From positions 5,952,001 to 6,016,000 of the forward strand of contig NZ_LT607755.1 in the NCBI RefSeq assembly GCF_900090275.1: a DNA stretch of 64,000 nucleotides, written 5' to 3'. Shown here piece by piece: positions 1-9,795 of the stretch. Position 1 is the first letter of the stretch; every line of letters begins with the position of its first letter. The notes under the pieces are model-generated. The model ran no database searches. It saw only the letters and a list, made by a program, of their open reading frames with translations, and was not told where the DNA came from. This stretch comes from Micromonospora zamorensis (GTDB lineage Bacteria; Actinomycetota; Actinomycetes; Mycobacteriales; Micromonosporaceae). A program made the translations under genes and the position numbers.

Positions 1-191
1 CCCGCGACGGCGGTGTCCTGCGGGTGACCCACGACCTCACCCAGGAGGAGATCGCCCAGCTCGTCGGCGCCTCGCGGGAGACGGTCAACAAGGCGCTCGC
101 CGACTTCGCCTCGCGCGGCTGGCTGCGTCTGGACGGCAAGAGCATCATCATCCTGGACCCGGAGCGCCTGGCCCGTCGCGCCCGCGTCTGA
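1..191 (+). CDS. crp: Crp/Fnr-family transcriptional regulator, C-terminal part (5' truncated by window)
   Basis: Only the last 62 residues are present; the first full codon is at position 3. They form the winged helix-turn-helix of the Crp/Fnr family: [20 protein letters not shown] is the classic HTH, followed by the wing and a basic tail ending RLARRARV. In actinobacteria this C-terminus matches the cAMP-binding global regulator Crp (GlxR in corynebacteria), which binds DNA as a dimer and controls carbon metabolism and development. The cyclic-nucleotide domain lies outside the window, so the symbol rests on the DNA-binding part only. The stop is TGA at 189-191, followed by a strong terminator. 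Confidence 0.85.
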   Translation, partial: RDGGVLRVTHDLTQEEIAQLVGASRETVNKALADFASRGWLRLDGKSIIILDPERLARRARV

Positions 192-202
192 GCGGTACGT
201 CC

Positions 203-239
203 CGTCCCCGCCTTCCGTCACCGACGGACGGCGGGGACG
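203..239 (+). terminator. Rho-independent-like terminator after crp
   Basis: A 17-bp stem (203-219 with 223-239) with one mismatch and a 3-nt loop starts 11 nt after the crp stop codon. It is followed by a short T run (240-242). It should isolate crp from the operon downstream. Confidence 0.8.
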
Positions 240-459
240 TTTCGTCTGCCCGGCGCAGAAACGCTGGCCGTCTTCGGCCCACGCGACGGCCGTTGACCCG
301 GCCGGTCGGGGACCTGGGTCAGCGTCCTTTGGAGCTGAGTCGTCTGCGACATCGGCCGGCGCGTTCGGCTGGATGACTCGCTTGCGATATCAGCTCCACA
401 GCGAGCCAACAGTCCGTAACCCACCCCCCTGAGCCGTCCCCCCGCGCCGAGCGACACAG
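240..459. other. Intergenic region before the TetR gene, no gene seen
   Basis: Neither strand shows a convincing reading frame with a start and recognisable product. The stretch probably holds promoter DNA for the downstream operon. No -35/-10 pair could be assigned confidently. Confidence 0.5.
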
Positions 460-485
460 AAAAAGTCAGTCTTGACTGTTTGTTT
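460..485. promoter_or_regulatory. Palindromic operator, probably for the TetR-family regulator
   Basis: The core is a perfect inverted repeat, CAGTC-TT-GACTG (467-478). It is flanked by an A-rich left arm and a T-rich right arm that extend an imperfect palindrome to 26 bp. It lies about 20 nt upstream of the regulator's likely GTG start and covers an alternative TTG start at 480, which argues against that start. Local autoregulators of the TetR family usually bind such sites; binding here is inferred. Confidence 0.6.
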
Positions 486-506
486 CTCAGGCCGCAGGCT
501 GTTCGC

Positions 507-1112
507 GTGTCCCCCGCATCAACCCGCGTCCCTCAGCAGGAACGCAGCCGCGCCACTCAGGCCCGGCTGCTGGAGGCGACCGTCGACTGCCTGATCGAGC
601 ACGGCTGGTCCGGCACCACGACCACCGTCGTCGCCGCGCGGGCCGGTGTCTCGCGCGGGGCCCAGCTGCACCACTACCCGACGAAGGCCGCGCTGGTCAC
701 GGCCGCCGTGGCCCATCTCGCCGAGCGACGGGCCGCCGAGTTGCGCAGCGAAGCCGAAGCCCTGCCGGCCGGGCCGCAGCGGCTGGACCGGGTCATCGAC
801 CTGCTTGGCGTGGCGTTCACCGGGCCGCTGTTCGTGGCCGCTCTCGAGCTCTGGGTCGCCGCCCGCACCGATCGGGAACTCCGGGACGCCCTGGTGCCGT
901 TGGAGGCGATGGTCGGCCGGGAGATGCACCGGCTCACCGTTGCCCTGCTGGGCGTCGACGAGCGTCGACCCGGCGTCCGCGAGGCGGTGCAGGCCACCCT
1001 CGACCTGCTGCGCGGGCTCGGGGTGGCCAACCTGCTCAGTGATGACTCGGCCCGTCGTACCGCCCTGTTGACCACCTGGAAACGCCAGCTCGCCACCCTG
1101 CTCACGCCCTGA
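507..1112 (+). CDS. TetR/AcrR-family transcriptional regulator
   Basis: This protein of about 201 residues has the TetR N-terminal HTH: ERSRATQARLLEAT as helix 1, then TTTTVVAARAGVSRGAQLHH, with the family hallmark of a tyrosine (HHYPTKAAL) near the end of the DNA-binding domain. The remaining helices form the ligand-binding and dimerisation domain. The GTG at 507 was chosen over the TTG at 480 because a palindromic operator overlaps the latter. It is the first gene of an acyl-CoA catabolic operon and probably represses it until an acyl-CoA or related ligand binds. The ligand cannot be told from sequence. Confidence 0.88.
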   Translation: MSPASTRVPQQERSRATQARLLEATVDCLIEHGWSGTTTTVVAARAGVSRGAQLHHYPTKAALVTAAVAHLAERRAAELRSEAEALPAGPQRLDRVIDLLGVAFTGPLFVAALELWVAARTDRELRDALVPLEAMVGREMHRLTVALLGVDERRPGVREAVQATLDLLRGLGVANLLSDDSARRTALLTTWKRQLATLLTP

Positions 1113-1149
1113 CCGCCGGCCGCACCGGCCACCACCGACCGGAGGCACC

Positions 1150-1947
1150 ATGGTCGACCTCACCGACCTGCTCGCGGATCTGGCCGCCGAGTCCGCCCAG
1201 CTCGATGCCCTGGTGGCTCCGCTGCCGGCCACCGACTGGGCCCGGCCAACCCCTGCGCAGGGCTGGAGCATCGGGCACCAGATCGCCCACCTCGCCTGGA
1301 CCGATCATGTGGCGTTGCTCGCCGCCACCGATCCCGAGGCGTTCTACGCGACGGTGACCACCGCCCCGAACGCGACCCGGCTGGTCGACGCGGGCGCCGA
1401 GGAGTTCCTCGCCCCGCCGGTGGAGCTGCTCGAACGCTGGCGGGCCGGCCGGACGGCTCTCGCCGACGCGCTGGCCGCCGTTCCGGTCGGCGAGAAGCTG
1501 CCCTGGTACGGCACCCGGATGTCTGCCACGTCGATGGCGACGGCCCGGATCATGGAGACCTGGGCACACGGTGAGGACGTGGCCGACGCGCTCGGCGTCG
1601 TCCGTCCCGCCACTGACCGGCTCCGGCACGTCGCGCACCTCGGTGTGCGTACCCTCGGGCACGGCTTCGCCGCCCACGGCCGGGCGACACCGACGTCGCC
1701 GGTCCGGGTCGAGCTGCTCGGGCCCGGCGGCGACACGTGGAGCTGGGGTCCGGCGGACGCCGCCGACCGACTGAGCGGCCCGGCACGGGACTTCTGCCTG
1801 CTGGTCACCCAGCGCCGCCACCGCGCGGACCTCGCCCTGGTCGCCACCGGTCCGATCGCCGACGAATGGCTCGACGTGGCGCAGGCGTTCGCCGGCCCGC
1901 CGGGTGTCGGCCGCGAGCCGGCCAGCGCGGACGGAGCACGAGCGTGA
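1150..1947 (+). CDS. TIGR03084-family DinB/maleylpyruvate-isomerase-like protein
   Basis: The 265-residue protein starts at ATG 1150 behind a good GGAGG site at 1141. The N-terminal half has the DinB/mycothiol-dependent maleylpyruvate isomerase fold, with the metal-binding histidine pattern visible in GWSIGHQIAHLAWTDHV and later in ETWAHGEDVADAL. The C-terminal part (TSPVRVELLGPGGDTWSWG) resembles the MDMPI C-terminal domain. Members of this family are usually called metal-binding proteins of unknown function and are found beside AtuA-like genes. Its stop overlaps the start of the next gene, so the two are translationally coupled. A role in acyl-CoA or thiol chemistry is inferred from context only. 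Confidence 0.8.
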   Translation: MVDLTDLLADLAAESAQLDALVAPLPATDWARPTPAQGWSIGHQIAHLAWTDHVALLAATDPEAFYATVTTAPNATRLVDAGAEEFLAPPVELLERWRAGRTALADALAAVPVGEKLPWYGTRMSATSMATARIMETWAHGEDVADALGVVRPATDRLRHVAHLGVRTLGHGFAAHGRATPTSPVRVELLGPGGDTWSWGPADAADRLSGPARDFCLLVTQRRHRADLALVATGPIADEWLDVAQAFAGPPGVGREPASADGARA

Positions 1948-3620
1948 TCCGGATCGGCAACGCCTCCGGCTTCTACGGTGACCGGTTCACCGCCTGGCGG
2001 GAGATGCTCGACGGCGGCGAGCTGGACGTGTTGACCGGCGACTACCTGGCCGAGTTGACCATGCTGATTCTCGCCCGGGACCGGTTGCGCGACCCCGACC
2101 TGGGCTACGCGAAGACGTTCCTCCGTCAACTGGAGACCTGTCTCGGCACCGCCCTCGACCGTGGGGTGCGGATCGTGACCAACGCCGGCGGGTTGAACCC
2201 GGCCGGCCTGGCCGCAGCCATCGACACCCTGGCCACCCGGTTGGGCCTGCCCGCCAAGGTGGGGTACGTCGAGGGCGACACGATCCAACGGCCGGACGCG
2301 CTGAGCGCGAACGCCTACCTCGGCGCTTTCGGCATCGCCGCCTGCCTGGACGGCGGCGCGGACGTGGTGGTCACCGGCCGGGTCACCGACGCGTCGCTGG
2401 TGGTCGGCCCGGCCATCGCCCGGTACGGGTGGGGCCGCGACGACCTCGACCAACTGGCCGGGGCAACAGTCGCTGGGCATCTCATCGAGTGCGGCGCACA
2501 GGTCACCGGAGGCAACTTCAGCTTCTTCACCGAGCTGCCCGACGGCGGGCACCGGCCCGGCTTCCCGATCGCCGAGGTGTCCGCCGACGGCTCGACGGTG
2601 CTCACCAAGCATCCGGGCACCGGTGGCGCGGTCACCGTGGAGACGGTCACCGCACAACTGCTCTACGAGGTCGGTGGGCCGGCGTACCTGGGACCGGACG
2701 TGGTCGCCCGACTGGACACGGTGACGTTGCGCCCCGACGGGCCGGACCGGGTCCGGGTCTCCGGCGTCCGGGGCACCCCGCCGCCGCCCACGCTGAAGGT
2801 GGGCGTCAACAACCTCGGCGGCTTCCGCAACTCGATGACGTTCGTCCTCTGCGGACTGGACATCGAGGCGAAGGCGGCGCTGGTCCGCGGGCAGGTCGAG
2901 GAGTCGGTCGGCAAGGACGGCCTGGAGTTCGTGCTGGCCCGGACCGACCACCCGGACGCCGCCGACACCGAGGCGGCCAGCGCCCTGCTGCACGTCCACC
3001 TGCGCGACGGCGACAAGGCGCGGGCCGGCCGGGCCTTCTCAGCCGCCGCCGTGGAGTTGGCCCTGGCCTCGTACCCGGGCTGCACGTTGACCACCCTCCC
3101 GGGCGACGCGACAGCGTATGGCGTCTTCACCGCCGACGTGGTGCCGCAGGACGCGGTGCCACACGTGGCGGTGCTGCCCGGCGGCGCACGGGTCCCGATC
3201 GCCGCGCCGACCCGCACCGCGCCCATCTCGGCGGCCGAGACGGCTCCGGAGGGCGACGCGACCCACGACGGTCCGACCCGGCGCGGCCCGCTCGGCGAGC
3301 TGGTCGGTGCGCGTTCCGGGGACAAGGGCGGGGACGCCAACCTCGGCGTCTGGGCGCGTAACGACGAGGCGTACGCGTGGCTGCGCGGCTGGTTGACCGT
3401 CGCACGGCTGGCCGAGCTGCTCCCGGAGACCGCGCCGCTGTCGGTGCGGCGCTATGACCTGCCGAACCTGCGCGCGGTCAACTTCGTGATCGAGGGCCTG
3501 CTCGGTGCGGGGGTGGCCGCGTCCACCCGGTTCGACCCGCAGGCGAAGGCGCTCGGTGAGCTGCTGCGCGCCCGGATCGTCGACCTGCCCGCCGACGCGC
3601 CGACGGGGGTGGCCCGATGA
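1944..3620 (+). CDS. Acyclic terpene utilization AtuA-family protein (DUF1446 plus C-terminal AtuA-like domain)
   Basis: Translation from GTG 1944, overlapping the previous TGA, gives 558 residues beginning VIRIGNASGFYGDRFTAWRE. Residues about 1-440 match the AtuA/DUF1446 domain (VTNAGGLNPAGLA, VVVTGRVTDASLVVGPA, HLIECGAQVTGGNFS). Residues about 455-558 match the AtuA-like ferredoxin-fold domain (ARSGDKGGDANLGVWAR). AtuA is encoded in the citronellol/geraniol operon of Pseudomonas, but its reaction has not been established. Here it sits beside an acyl-CoA carboxylase, as in that pathway, so handling of a branched beta-carboxylated acyl-CoA is plausible. The fused two-domain form is intact. 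Confidence 0.88.
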   Translation: MIRIGNASGFYGDRFTAWREMLDGGELDVLTGDYLAELTMLILARDRLRDPDLGYAKTFLRQLETCLGTALDRGVRIVTNAGGLNPAGLAAAIDTLATRLGLPAKVGYVEGDTIQRPDALSANAYLGAFGIAACLDGGADVVVTGRVTDASLVVGPAIARYGWGRDDLDQLAGATVAGHLIECGAQVTGGNFSFFTELPDGGHRPGFPIAEVSADGSTVLTKHPGTGGAVTVETVTAQLLYEVGGPAYLGPDVVARLDTVTLRPDGPDRVRVSGVRGTPPPPTLKVGVNNLGGFRNSMTFVLCGLDIEAKAALVRGQVEESVGKDGLEFVLARTDHPDAADTEAASALLHVHLRDGDKARAGRAFSAAAVELALASYPGCTLTTLPGDATAYGVFTADVVPQDAVPHVAVLPGGARVPIAAPTRTAPISAAETAPEGDATHDGPTRRGPLGELVGARSGDKGGDANLGVWARNDEAYAWLRGWLTVARLAELLPETAPLSVRRYDLPNLRAVNFVIEGLLGAGVAASTRFDPQAKALGELLRARIVDLPADAPTGVAR

Positions 3621-4809
3621 GCATCGTGGACACTCCGGAACGGCGGCAGCTGCGGGAGCTGACCCGCGCCTTCGTGACCCGCGAGGTGCTGCCGCACCTG
3701 GACGACTGGGAACGGGCCGGCGAGGTGCCGCGGGCCCTGCACGCCACCGCCGCGAAGCTGGGCCTGCTCGGCGTCGGCTTCCCCGAATCGGTCGGCGGCA
3801 GCGGCGGTGACCTGCTCGACTCGATCATCGTGACCGAGGAGGTGATCCGCTCCGGCGGCTCGTCCGGCCTGATCGCGGCCCTGTTCACGCACGGCATTGC
3901 CCTGCCGCACATGGTCGCGGCCGCCGGTGTGAGCATCGGCGGCTCGCTGGGCGGCCGGCTCGGTGGCACCTCGGCGCCCGGCGACGACGACCTGGTCCAG
4001 CGGTACGTCCGGCCGACCCTGGCCGGCACGATGATCGGGGCGTTGGCGATCACCGAGCCGGACGGCGGTTCGGACGTGGCCGGCATTCGCACCACCGCCC
4101 GCCGCGACGGCGACCACTACGTGGTGAACGGGTCGAAGACGTACATCACCAGCGGCCACCGGGCGGACTTCGTGACCACGGCGGTCTGCACCGACTTCCC
4201 CGGCAGCGGCGAGCTCACCCTGCTGGTCATCGACAAGGGGCTGCCCGGGTTCACGGTCGGGCGCCGGCTGGAGAAGCTGGGCTGGCACTGCTCGGACACC
4301 GCCGAGCTGTCGTTCGTCGACGTGCGGGTGCCGGTGGCCAACCGGATCGGCGCGGAGGACACCGGCTTCCTGGCGATCATGCAGAACTTCGCCGCGGAAC
4401 GGCTCTCGCTGGCCACCCAGGCGTACGCCACCGCGCAGCGCTGCGTCGAGTTGGCGGTGCGCTGGTGCCGGGACCGGGAGACCTTCGGGCGTCCGCTGGC
4501 CAGCCGGCAGGTGGTCCGGCACCGGCTGGCCGAGATGCACACCCGCGCCGAGGCCGCCCGGGCGTACGTGCACGAGGTCGCCGTTCGGGTGGCGGCCGGT
4601 GAGCCGGTGGTGACCGAGGTGGCGATGGCCAAGAACGTGGCGGTGGCCGCCTGCGACGAGGTCGTCGACCAGGCGTTGCAGTTGCACGGCGGGTTCGGCT
4701 ACATGCGCGACGCCGAGGTGGAGCGGCACTACCGCGACGCCCGGATCCTCGGCATCGGCGGCGGCGCCACCGAGATCATGAACGAGATCATCGTGAAGGG
4801 GATGGGCCT

Positions 4810-4813
<4 letters not shown>
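3617..4813 (+). CDS. Acyl-CoA dehydrogenase (isovaleryl/long-chain type)
   Basis: This 398-residue flavoprotein overlaps both neighbours by 4 bp. It contains ALAITEPDGGSDVAGIRT (FAD/substrate loop), WCRDRETFGRPL and LHGGFGYMRD. The classical catalytic glutamate near the C-terminus is replaced by glycine (LGIGGGATEIM). Instead Glu261 in AAERLSLA matches the base used by isovaleryl- and long-chain acyl-CoA dehydrogenases. It should oxidise a branched or long acyl-CoA to the 2,3-enoyl-CoA, the carboxylase substrate. A glycine-rich stretch at residues about 101-125 (GVSIGGSLGGRLGGT) looks like an insertion in the usual mid-domain. The exact substrate is unknown. Confidence 0.9.
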
Positions 4814-6411
<1,598 letters not shown>

Positions 6412-6422
6412 GAGGCGAACTG

Positions 6423-8498
6423 ATGATGATTCGGAAACTGCTCGTTGCCAATCGCGGTGAGATCGCGCGTCGGGTCTTCGCGACCTGTCGTGCGCTGGGC
6501 GTGGAGACGGTCGCCGTGCACTCGGACGCGGACGCCGCCGAGCCGTTCGTCGGCGAGGCCGACCAGGCGGTCCGGCTGCCCGGGGCCACGCCGACCGAGA
6601 CGTACCTTCAGGTCGAGAAGATCCTGGACGCGGCCCGGCGCAGCGGCGCGGACGCCGTCCATCCGGGTTACGGCTTCCTTGCCGAGAACGCCGAGTTCGC
6701 GGCGGCGGTGACCGACGCGGGGCTGACCTGGGTGGGTCCGCCGGCCAAGGTGATCGCGGCGATGGGCGACAAGCTGGCGGCCAAGGCGATGCTCGCCGAG
6801 GCGGGCGTGCCGATGTTGCCGAGCTGGACCGACACCGATGGGATCTCGGACTTCCCGGTGCTGGTGAAGGCGTCCGCCGGCGGTGGTGGGCGGGGGATGC
6901 GGATCGTCCGGGACGCCGCGGGGTTGGCCGAGGCCGTCGCGTCCGCGCGCCGCGAGGCGGCTGCGGCGTTCGGCGACGGCACGGTCTTCATCGAGCGGTA
7001 CGTCGAACGCGGCCGGCACGTCGAGGTGCAGATCTTCGGCGACACCCATGGGACCGTGCACGTGCTCGGTGTCCGGGAGTGCTCGATCCAGCGCCGACAC
7101 CAGAAGATCATTGAGGAGGCTCCGGGTGATCTCCCGCCGGGGCTGCATGATCGCCTGCACGAGACGGCCATGGCTGCCGGACGGGCGGTCGACTATGTGG
7201 GCGCCGGCACTGTTGAGTTCCTGCTGGCGCCGACCGGCGAGTTCTTCTTCCTGGAGATGAACACCCGACTCCAGGTGGAGCACCCCGTCACCGAGTTGGT
7301 CACCCCGGTTGGGCTGGACCTGGTTCGGATGCAGCTGCTGGTGGCCGAGGGCGCACCGCTGCCCGCACATCACCACTACCCGGCCACGCGCGGCTACGCG
7401 ATTGAGGTACGGCTGTGCGCCGAGGAGCCGGCGCAGGGTTGGCGGCCCGCCACCGGCACCCTGCACCGCTTCAGCGTGCCGGGGGTGGACCGCGAGTTCG
7501 GCTGGATCCAGCGGGCGGGTCTACGGCTCGACTCCGGCGTGGTGGAGGGCTCGGTGGTGGGCGTGCACTACGACTCGCTGCTCGCCAAGCTGATCGCCGT
7601 GGCACCGACCCGGTCCGAGGCGGCCCGGGCCCTGGCAGGCGCGCTGGCCCGGGCCGAGATCCACGGGGTGGCGACCAACCGCGATCTGCTGGTCCGCGTC
7701 CTGCGTAGTCGGGAGTTCGCGGCAGGAGAGATCGACACCGGTTTCCTGGATCGGCACCCGGAGGTCTTCGCCCCGCTCCTGCCCGCCGATCAGGTTCCGC
7801 TCACCGCCCTCGCCGCCGCGCTCGCGGGTGCCGCGCACCGCCGGTCGACCGCCCCGGTGCTTGCCGGGCTCCCCTCCGGCTGGCGCAACGTGGCCGCGTT
7901 TCCCCAGGTCGCCCGCTTCACCGGCCCGGACGGCACCGAGATCGAGATCCGCTACCGGCTGGATCGCACGGGTGGGCTCGCCGAGTGGTCCAGCACCTCG
8001 GCGACGGCCTCCGGGGGCTCCGCAAATGGACCCGAAGCTCCCGAACCGGCCGCCGAGCCCGTCGTGGCACTGGTCGAGGCGACCCCGGACCGGGTGGTGC
8101 TCGACGTCGACGGGGTGCGGTGCGCGTACCGCGTACACCGGGTGGGGTCGGCGGTCTTCGTGGACGGCCCGGACGGGGCGGCGAGCCTGGCCGAGCTGCC
8201 GCGTCTCCCCCTGCCCACGGCGGAGGTGGCCGCCGGGTCGCTGCTCGCGCCGCTGCCCGGCGCGGTGACCCGGGTGCATGTTCAGGTCGGTCAGCGGGTC
8301 ACGGCCGGCGAACCACTGCTCACGCTGGAAGCGATGAAGCTGGAACATCCCGTGCTCGCCCCGACCGACGGTGTGGTCGCCGAACTGCCGGTGCCGGCCG
8401 GCGGTCAGGTCCAGACGGGCGCCGTGCTGGCCGTCATCGACAGCTCCCCCGCCACCGGCGACCTGGAGCCGTCGAATCCCGAGGAGGACCCCCGATGA
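6423..8498 (+). CDS. Acyl-CoA carboxylase, biotin carboxylase/biotin carrier (alpha) subunit
   Basis: Starting at ATG 6423 behind GAGAGG, the protein has 691 residues. The biotin carboxylase domain (about 1-450) begins IRKLLVANRGEIARRV and shows the ATP-grasp loop KASAGGGGRGMRIV, RECSIQRRHQKIIEEAP and EMNTRLQVEHPVTEL. A middle BT-like linker (about 500-600) precedes a C-terminal biotinyl domain (about 610-680). There LEAMKLEHP marks Lys639 as the biotinylated residue; the usual Met after the Lys is Leu, which is common in MCC-like enzymes. The preceding gene encodes its carboxyltransferase partner. Confidence 0.92.
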   Translation: MMIRKLLVANRGEIARRVFATCRALGVETVAVHSDADAAEPFVGEADQAVRLPGATPTETYLQVEKILDAARRSGADAVHPGYGFLAENAEFAAAVTDAGLTWVGPPAKVIAAMGDKLAAKAMLAEAGVPMLPSWTDTDGISDFPVLVKASAGGGGRGMRIVRDAAGLAEAVASARREAAAAFGDGTVFIERYVERGRHVEVQIFGDTHGTVHVLGVRECSIQRRHQKIIEEAPGDLPPGLHDRLHETAMAAGRAVDYVGAGTVEFLLAPTGEFFFLEMNTRLQVEHPVTELVTPVGLDLVRMQLLVAEGAPLPAHHHYPATRGYAIEVRLCAEEPAQGWRPATGTLHRFSVPGVDREFGWIQRAGLRLDSGVVEGSVVGVHYDSLLAKLIAVAPTRSEAARALAGALARAEIHGVATNRDLLVRVLRSREFAAGEIDTGFLDRHPEVFAPLLPADQVPLTALAAALAGAAHRRSTAPVLAGLPSGWRNVAAFPQVARFTGPDGTEIEIRYRLDRTGGLAEWSSTSATASGGSANGPEAPEPAAEPVVALVEATPDRVVLDVDGVRCAYRVHRVGSAVFVDGPDGAASLAELPRLPLPTAEVAAGSLLAPLPGAVTRVHVQVGQRVTAGEPLLTLEAMKLEHPVLAPTDGVVAELPVPAGGQVQTGAVLAVIDSSPATGDLEPSNPEEDPR

Positions 8499-9658
8499 CC
8501 TTCGACCTCACCCCCGAGCAGGACCAGTTGCGCGACGCCGTGCGGGCGTTGGGCCGTCGTTACGGCCACGGCTACTTCGTCGAGAAGGCGAAGTCCGGCG
8601 AACACACCACCGAGCTCTGGGCCGACGCCGGACGGCTCGGTTACCTGGGCGTCAACATCCCCACCGAGTACGGCGGCGGGGGCGGTGGCATCACCGAGCT
8701 GGCGATCGTCTGCGAGGAGTTGGCGGCGGTCGGCTGTCCGTTGCTGCTGCTGGTGGTCTCCCCCGCGATCGCGGCCACCGTGCTGAGCCGGCACGGCACC
8801 GAGGAACAGCGCAAACGGCACCTGCCCGGCCTCGCCGACGGCTCCCAGAAGATCGTCTTCGCGATCACCGAGCCGGAGGCCGGTTCCAACTTCCACCGCC
8901 TCGGCACTGTGGCCCGCCGCGACGGTGACGGCTGGGTGCTCAACGGCCGCAAGTGCTACATCTCCGGCGTCGACGAGGCGGATCACGTCCTGGTGGTGGC
9001 CCGGACCGAGGACTCCTCCACCGGCAAGCTCAAGCCGGCGCTGTTCCTCGTGCCGACCGACGCGGCCGGGCTGACCCGGTCCAAGTTGGACATGGAGATC
9101 CTGTCTCCGGAGAACCAGTTCCTGCTCTACCTGGACGACGTCCGGGTCCCCGCCGACGCACTGCTCGGTGAGTCGCTGGACGCCGGGCTGCCGGCGCTCT
9201 TCGCCGGGCTCAACCCGGAGCGGATCACAGTGGCCGCGATGGGGGCCGGCACCGGCCGGTACGCCATCGAACGGGCCAGCGAGTACACCGCCACCCGCAA
9301 GGTCTGGGGTGGTCGGAGCATCGGCTCCCACCAGGGGGTGTCGCACCCGTTGGCGCACGCGGCGGTGCAGGTGGAGCTTGCCCGCCTGATGATCCAGAAG
9401 GCTGCCACCCTGTACGACGCCGGCCGTGACCTGGAGGCCGGGGTGGCTGGCAACATGGCGAAGTACGCGGCCGGGGAGGCCGCCGCGCTCGCCGTGGACA
9501 CCGCCGTCCAGGTGCTCGGCGGGGCTGGCATGACCACCGAGTACGGGGTGGCGACCCTGCTCGGCGCGGTGCGGGCCGGCCGGATCGCCCCGGTCAGTCG
9601 GGAGATGATCCTCAACTTCGTGGCGCAACACGTCCTGGGCCAGGACAAGTCGTACTGA
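8495..9658 (+). CDS. Acyl-CoA dehydrogenase (second copy in operon)
   Basis: The 387-residue protein starts at ATG 8495, overlapping the carboxylase stop. It begins MTFDLTPEQDQLRDAVRALG and contains VFAITEPEAGSNFHRLGTVA and VQVLGGAGMTTEYGVA, typical of the family. It lacks the EGT motif near the C-terminus (IAPVSREMILNF). Glu242 in NPERITVAAMG could serve as base, as in the other dehydrogenase of this operon. Having two divergent dehydrogenases suggests two successive or alternative acyl-CoA substrates. It is the last gene of the operon and is followed by a long palindrome. Confidence 0.9.
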   Translation: MTFDLTPEQDQLRDAVRALGRRYGHGYFVEKAKSGEHTTELWADAGRLGYLGVNIPTEYGGGGGGITELAIVCEELAAVGCPLLLLVVSPAIAATVLSRHGTEEQRKRHLPGLADGSQKIVFAITEPEAGSNFHRLGTVARRDGDGWVLNGRKCYISGVDEADHVLVVARTEDSSTGKLKPALFLVPTDAAGLTRSKLDMEILSPENQFLLYLDDVRVPADALLGESLDAGLPALFAGLNPERITVAAMGAGTGRYAIERASEYTATRKVWGGRSIGSHQGVSHPLAHAAVQVELARLMIQKAATLYDAGRDLEAGVAGNMAKYAAGEAAALAVDTAVQVLGGAGMTTEYGVATLLGAVRAGRIAPVSREMILNFVAQHVLGQDKSY

Positions 9659-9695
9659 CCCGGGCCCCCGCGTTCCCGCACGTGCCCTCGCTGCA

Positions 9696-9772
9696 TGATC
9701 GACTCGGATTTCTTGATTCCGGGGTGTCCGAGAGCCAATGACACCCCGATTTCCAGGAAGCCGAGTCGATCA
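9696..9772. repeat. Long intergenic palindrome, GATC-edged, likely bidirectional terminator
   Basis: The outer arms TGATCGACTCGG (9696-9707) and CCGAGTCGATCA (9761-9772) pair perfectly. The inner arms CGGGGTGTC (9720-9728) and GACACCCCG (9740-9748) also pair, around an 11-nt loop. It sits between convergent genes, where it can end transcription from both sides. Its form resembles repetitive extragenic palindromes. Confidence 0.75.
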
Positions 9773-9795
9773 GCGCGAGCCACGCGTGGCGGTGG

